A stretch of DNA of 64,000 nt from contig CM037879.1 in the NCBI GenBank assembly GCA_021292165.1, positions 158,007,278 to 158,071,277 on the forward strand. The letters are read 5' to 3'. The DNA is from Shinisaurus crocodilurus (lineage: Eukaryota; Chordata; Lepidosauria; Squamata; Shinisauridae). Of this stretch, positions 62,301 through 64,000 are shown one piece after another. Positions within the stretch are counted from its first letter, which is position 1. The number at the start of each line of letters is the position of its first letter. A program made the position numbers and the translations under genes. Below the pieces are notes generated by a model that saw nothing but the letters and a program-made list of their open reading frames with translations, ran no database searches and was not told where the DNA came from.

Positions 62301-64000
62301 TTGTTGGGGCCCCTTTCCTGAGAGAAGCTCCACTGCCAGCAGGAGGAGGGCGACTCCCCCAGGCCTGCCTGATTAGGACGCCTGCCACCTGGGCTTGCTT
62401 GACGCTCCGCAGGCCTTTATCTGCCGGCCCGGAGCACGGCAGCGATCGCCCCGAAGGGGGACAACCCCAAAAGGGGATGGCCACTTTGGGGGGAGCCACT
62501 TTGGGGGGAGCCACAAGGGCAAGGGCCACCCCCTAACTCTGCTATTTGTTGCTCGGTGCCCTTGGTGGAGGGGGGATTGTTTTTTCCCTGTCTAGGGCCT
62601 GATCATGTGCCTTGGAGGGGAGTCATGGGGCCAAGTGGGGGGTTCTGTGCGGGCCCCAATTAGTGTAGTGACGGGTAGAGAGAGATATGGCATTGGGAGG
62701 AGGACTAGCAAGGTAAGGGGAACACGGCCCAGACACTTAATGGCTGTGCCGTGTTCTGGTCCTCCTCGCACCCGCAGGTTTGGTGGTTGCCCTATCAGCC
62801 TGCCCTCGGGTCTCTGGATGCTGCTTCTAAATGCCAGATTGGTCCAAAATAAAACCTCCCTCATCCACGATTTAATAGTGGATGAGGCGGCTGATCTGGC
62901 ATGTATTACCGAGACCTGGGTGGGATAATAGGGAGGAGTCTGTTTCTCCCAGCTTTGCCCACCAGGGTACTTGGTGCAGCATCAGGGTAGACCTGAGGGC
63001 CGGGGAGGGGGGATTGCCATGGTCTATAGGAATTCTATCTTTCTCTCCAGGCTCCCCGTCCGTCTGACTACTGGTCTGAGTGTTTGCACCTTGTGTTGGG
63101 CCAGCGGGACAGATTAGGGATTCTGTTGGTGTACCGCCCACTCCACTGCTCAACAGACTCCCTGACTGAGCTGACGGAGGTGGTCTCGCTGGCGATGCTG
63201 AGGTCCCCTAGGCTGTTGGTCTTTGGGGATGTTAACATCCATGCTGAGGGCACCTTGTCTGGTGTGGCTCAGGAATTCATGGACTCCATGACAACCATGG
63301 GACTGTCCCAACATGTCATCGGCCCAACACATGTAGCAGGGCACACGCTAGACCTGGTTTTTTCAGCCGAGCATGGAGATGGTGATCTGAAGGTGGGGGA
63401 CTTTGAATCGGTCCCCTTGTCATGGTCAGATCACTACCTGCTGAGATTTAGGCTAACGGCAGCTTTCCCCCTCTGCAAGGGTGGTCCGCCCCCGGAGGCT
63501 GATGGATCCGGATGGTTTCCAGAGGGGCCTTGGGGGGTTTCCGGCTGATATGGCTGATATAAGGTTCGTAGCTTGGGGGTGCTCCTGGAGGGAGCCATCT
63601 TTGTCACTTGAGGCTCAAGTGGTCTCAGTGGCAAGGAGTGCCTTCTACCAGCTTCGGCTGGTGGCCCAGCTACACCCCTATCTGGACAGGGATAGCCTGA
63701 TCTAGGTAATCTACACTCTAGTAATCTCTAAACTAGACTGCTGCAATGCACTCTACGTGGGGCTGCCTTTGAAGACTGTTCGGAAGCTGCAGCTTGTGCA
63801 AAATGCGGCAGCCAGGCTTATTGTGGGGACCGGAAGGTCCGAGCACATTACACCGGTTCTGGCCCGTTTGCACTGGCTGCCAATATGCTTCCGAGCCAAA
63901 TTCAAGGTGCTGGTTCTAACCTATAAAGCCCTACACGGCTTAGGACCACAATACCTGATGGAACGTCTCTCCCAACCGCAATCTACCCGGACACTACGCT
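62301..64000 (+). pseudogene. L2 LINE with endonuclease, RT core deleted, truncated by window end
   Basis: A G+C-rich leader (62,301-62,600) with tandem CACTTTGGGGGGAGC units precedes an AP-endonuclease region: LLNARLVQNKTSLIHDLIV, LACITETWVG, then frameshifts, LLVYRPLHCSTDSLTEL, VFGDVNIHAEGTL and SWSDHYLLRF. At about 63,560 it jumps to the post-catalytic segment (LEAQVVSVARSAFYQLRL), so the RT palm with YxDD is absent. The C-terminal part continues past 64,000. The deletion differs from that in the copy at 11.5-13.3 kb, so the two arose separately. Inactive. Confidence 0.88.

Overview
The window reads as vertebrate, intergenic or deep-intronic DNA, most probably from a squamate reptile (lizard-like). 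The basis is the repeat content: full-length Sauria-type tRNA SINEs with a Bov-B-like 3' tail, L2 and CR1 LINEs, a second tRNA-derived SINE, and many short palindromic hAT-type elements. I see no intact cellular protein-coding gene, no rRNA or tRNA gene, and nothing bacterial or CRISPR-like. Most open frames are either LINE reading frames or chance. The only host-gene sequence I recognise is a broken first-exon-like fragment resembling SNED1 (signal peptide plus start of a nidogen/NIDO domain) near 15.65-15.88 kb.

Layout. 1-11.4 kb: mostly unrecognised unique DNA with scattered SINE and LINE ends. 11.475-16.672 kb: a 5.2 kb hAT-like transposon with 12-bp terminal inverted repeats and a perfect 8-bp target duplication (CCCCAGAT). 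It contains an RT-deleted L2, a probable solo LTR, a SINE, two MITEs and the SNED1-like fragment with a promoter-like GC-rich leader. 17-26 kb: hAT MITEs (two with exact 8-bp duplications, one with an empty paralogous site in this window), 5S-derived SINEs and a duplicated unknown repeat. 27-41 kb: five copies of a Harbinger-like MITE with 3-bp duplications, nested into other repeats, plus Sauria SINEs and more hAT MITEs. 44.6-47.3 kb: an inverted-repeat (foldback-like) block abutting the longest L2 RT frame. 49-51 kb: a CR1 split by a solo LTR (5-bp duplication) and by a hAT MITE. 52-62 kb: microsatellites, a Sauria SINE, the best 5S-SINE and old L2. 62.3-64 kb: a second RT-deleted L2 running off the window end.

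How the parts relate. L2, CR1 and Bov-B-type tails provide or share the 3' ends of the SINEs (5S-SINE with a CR1-like tail, Sauria SINE with a Bov-B-like tail). Short hAT and Harbinger MITEs have no transposase here and must have been mobilised in trans. Repeated nesting gives a relative chronology at several loci, and three insertions can be verified against unoccupied paralogous copies or known host-repeat continuity. The most notable candidates for something new are the gene-fragment-carrying hAT element, the 5S-rRNA-headed SINE family, and a Harbinger MITE family carrying a CTCF-like motif.
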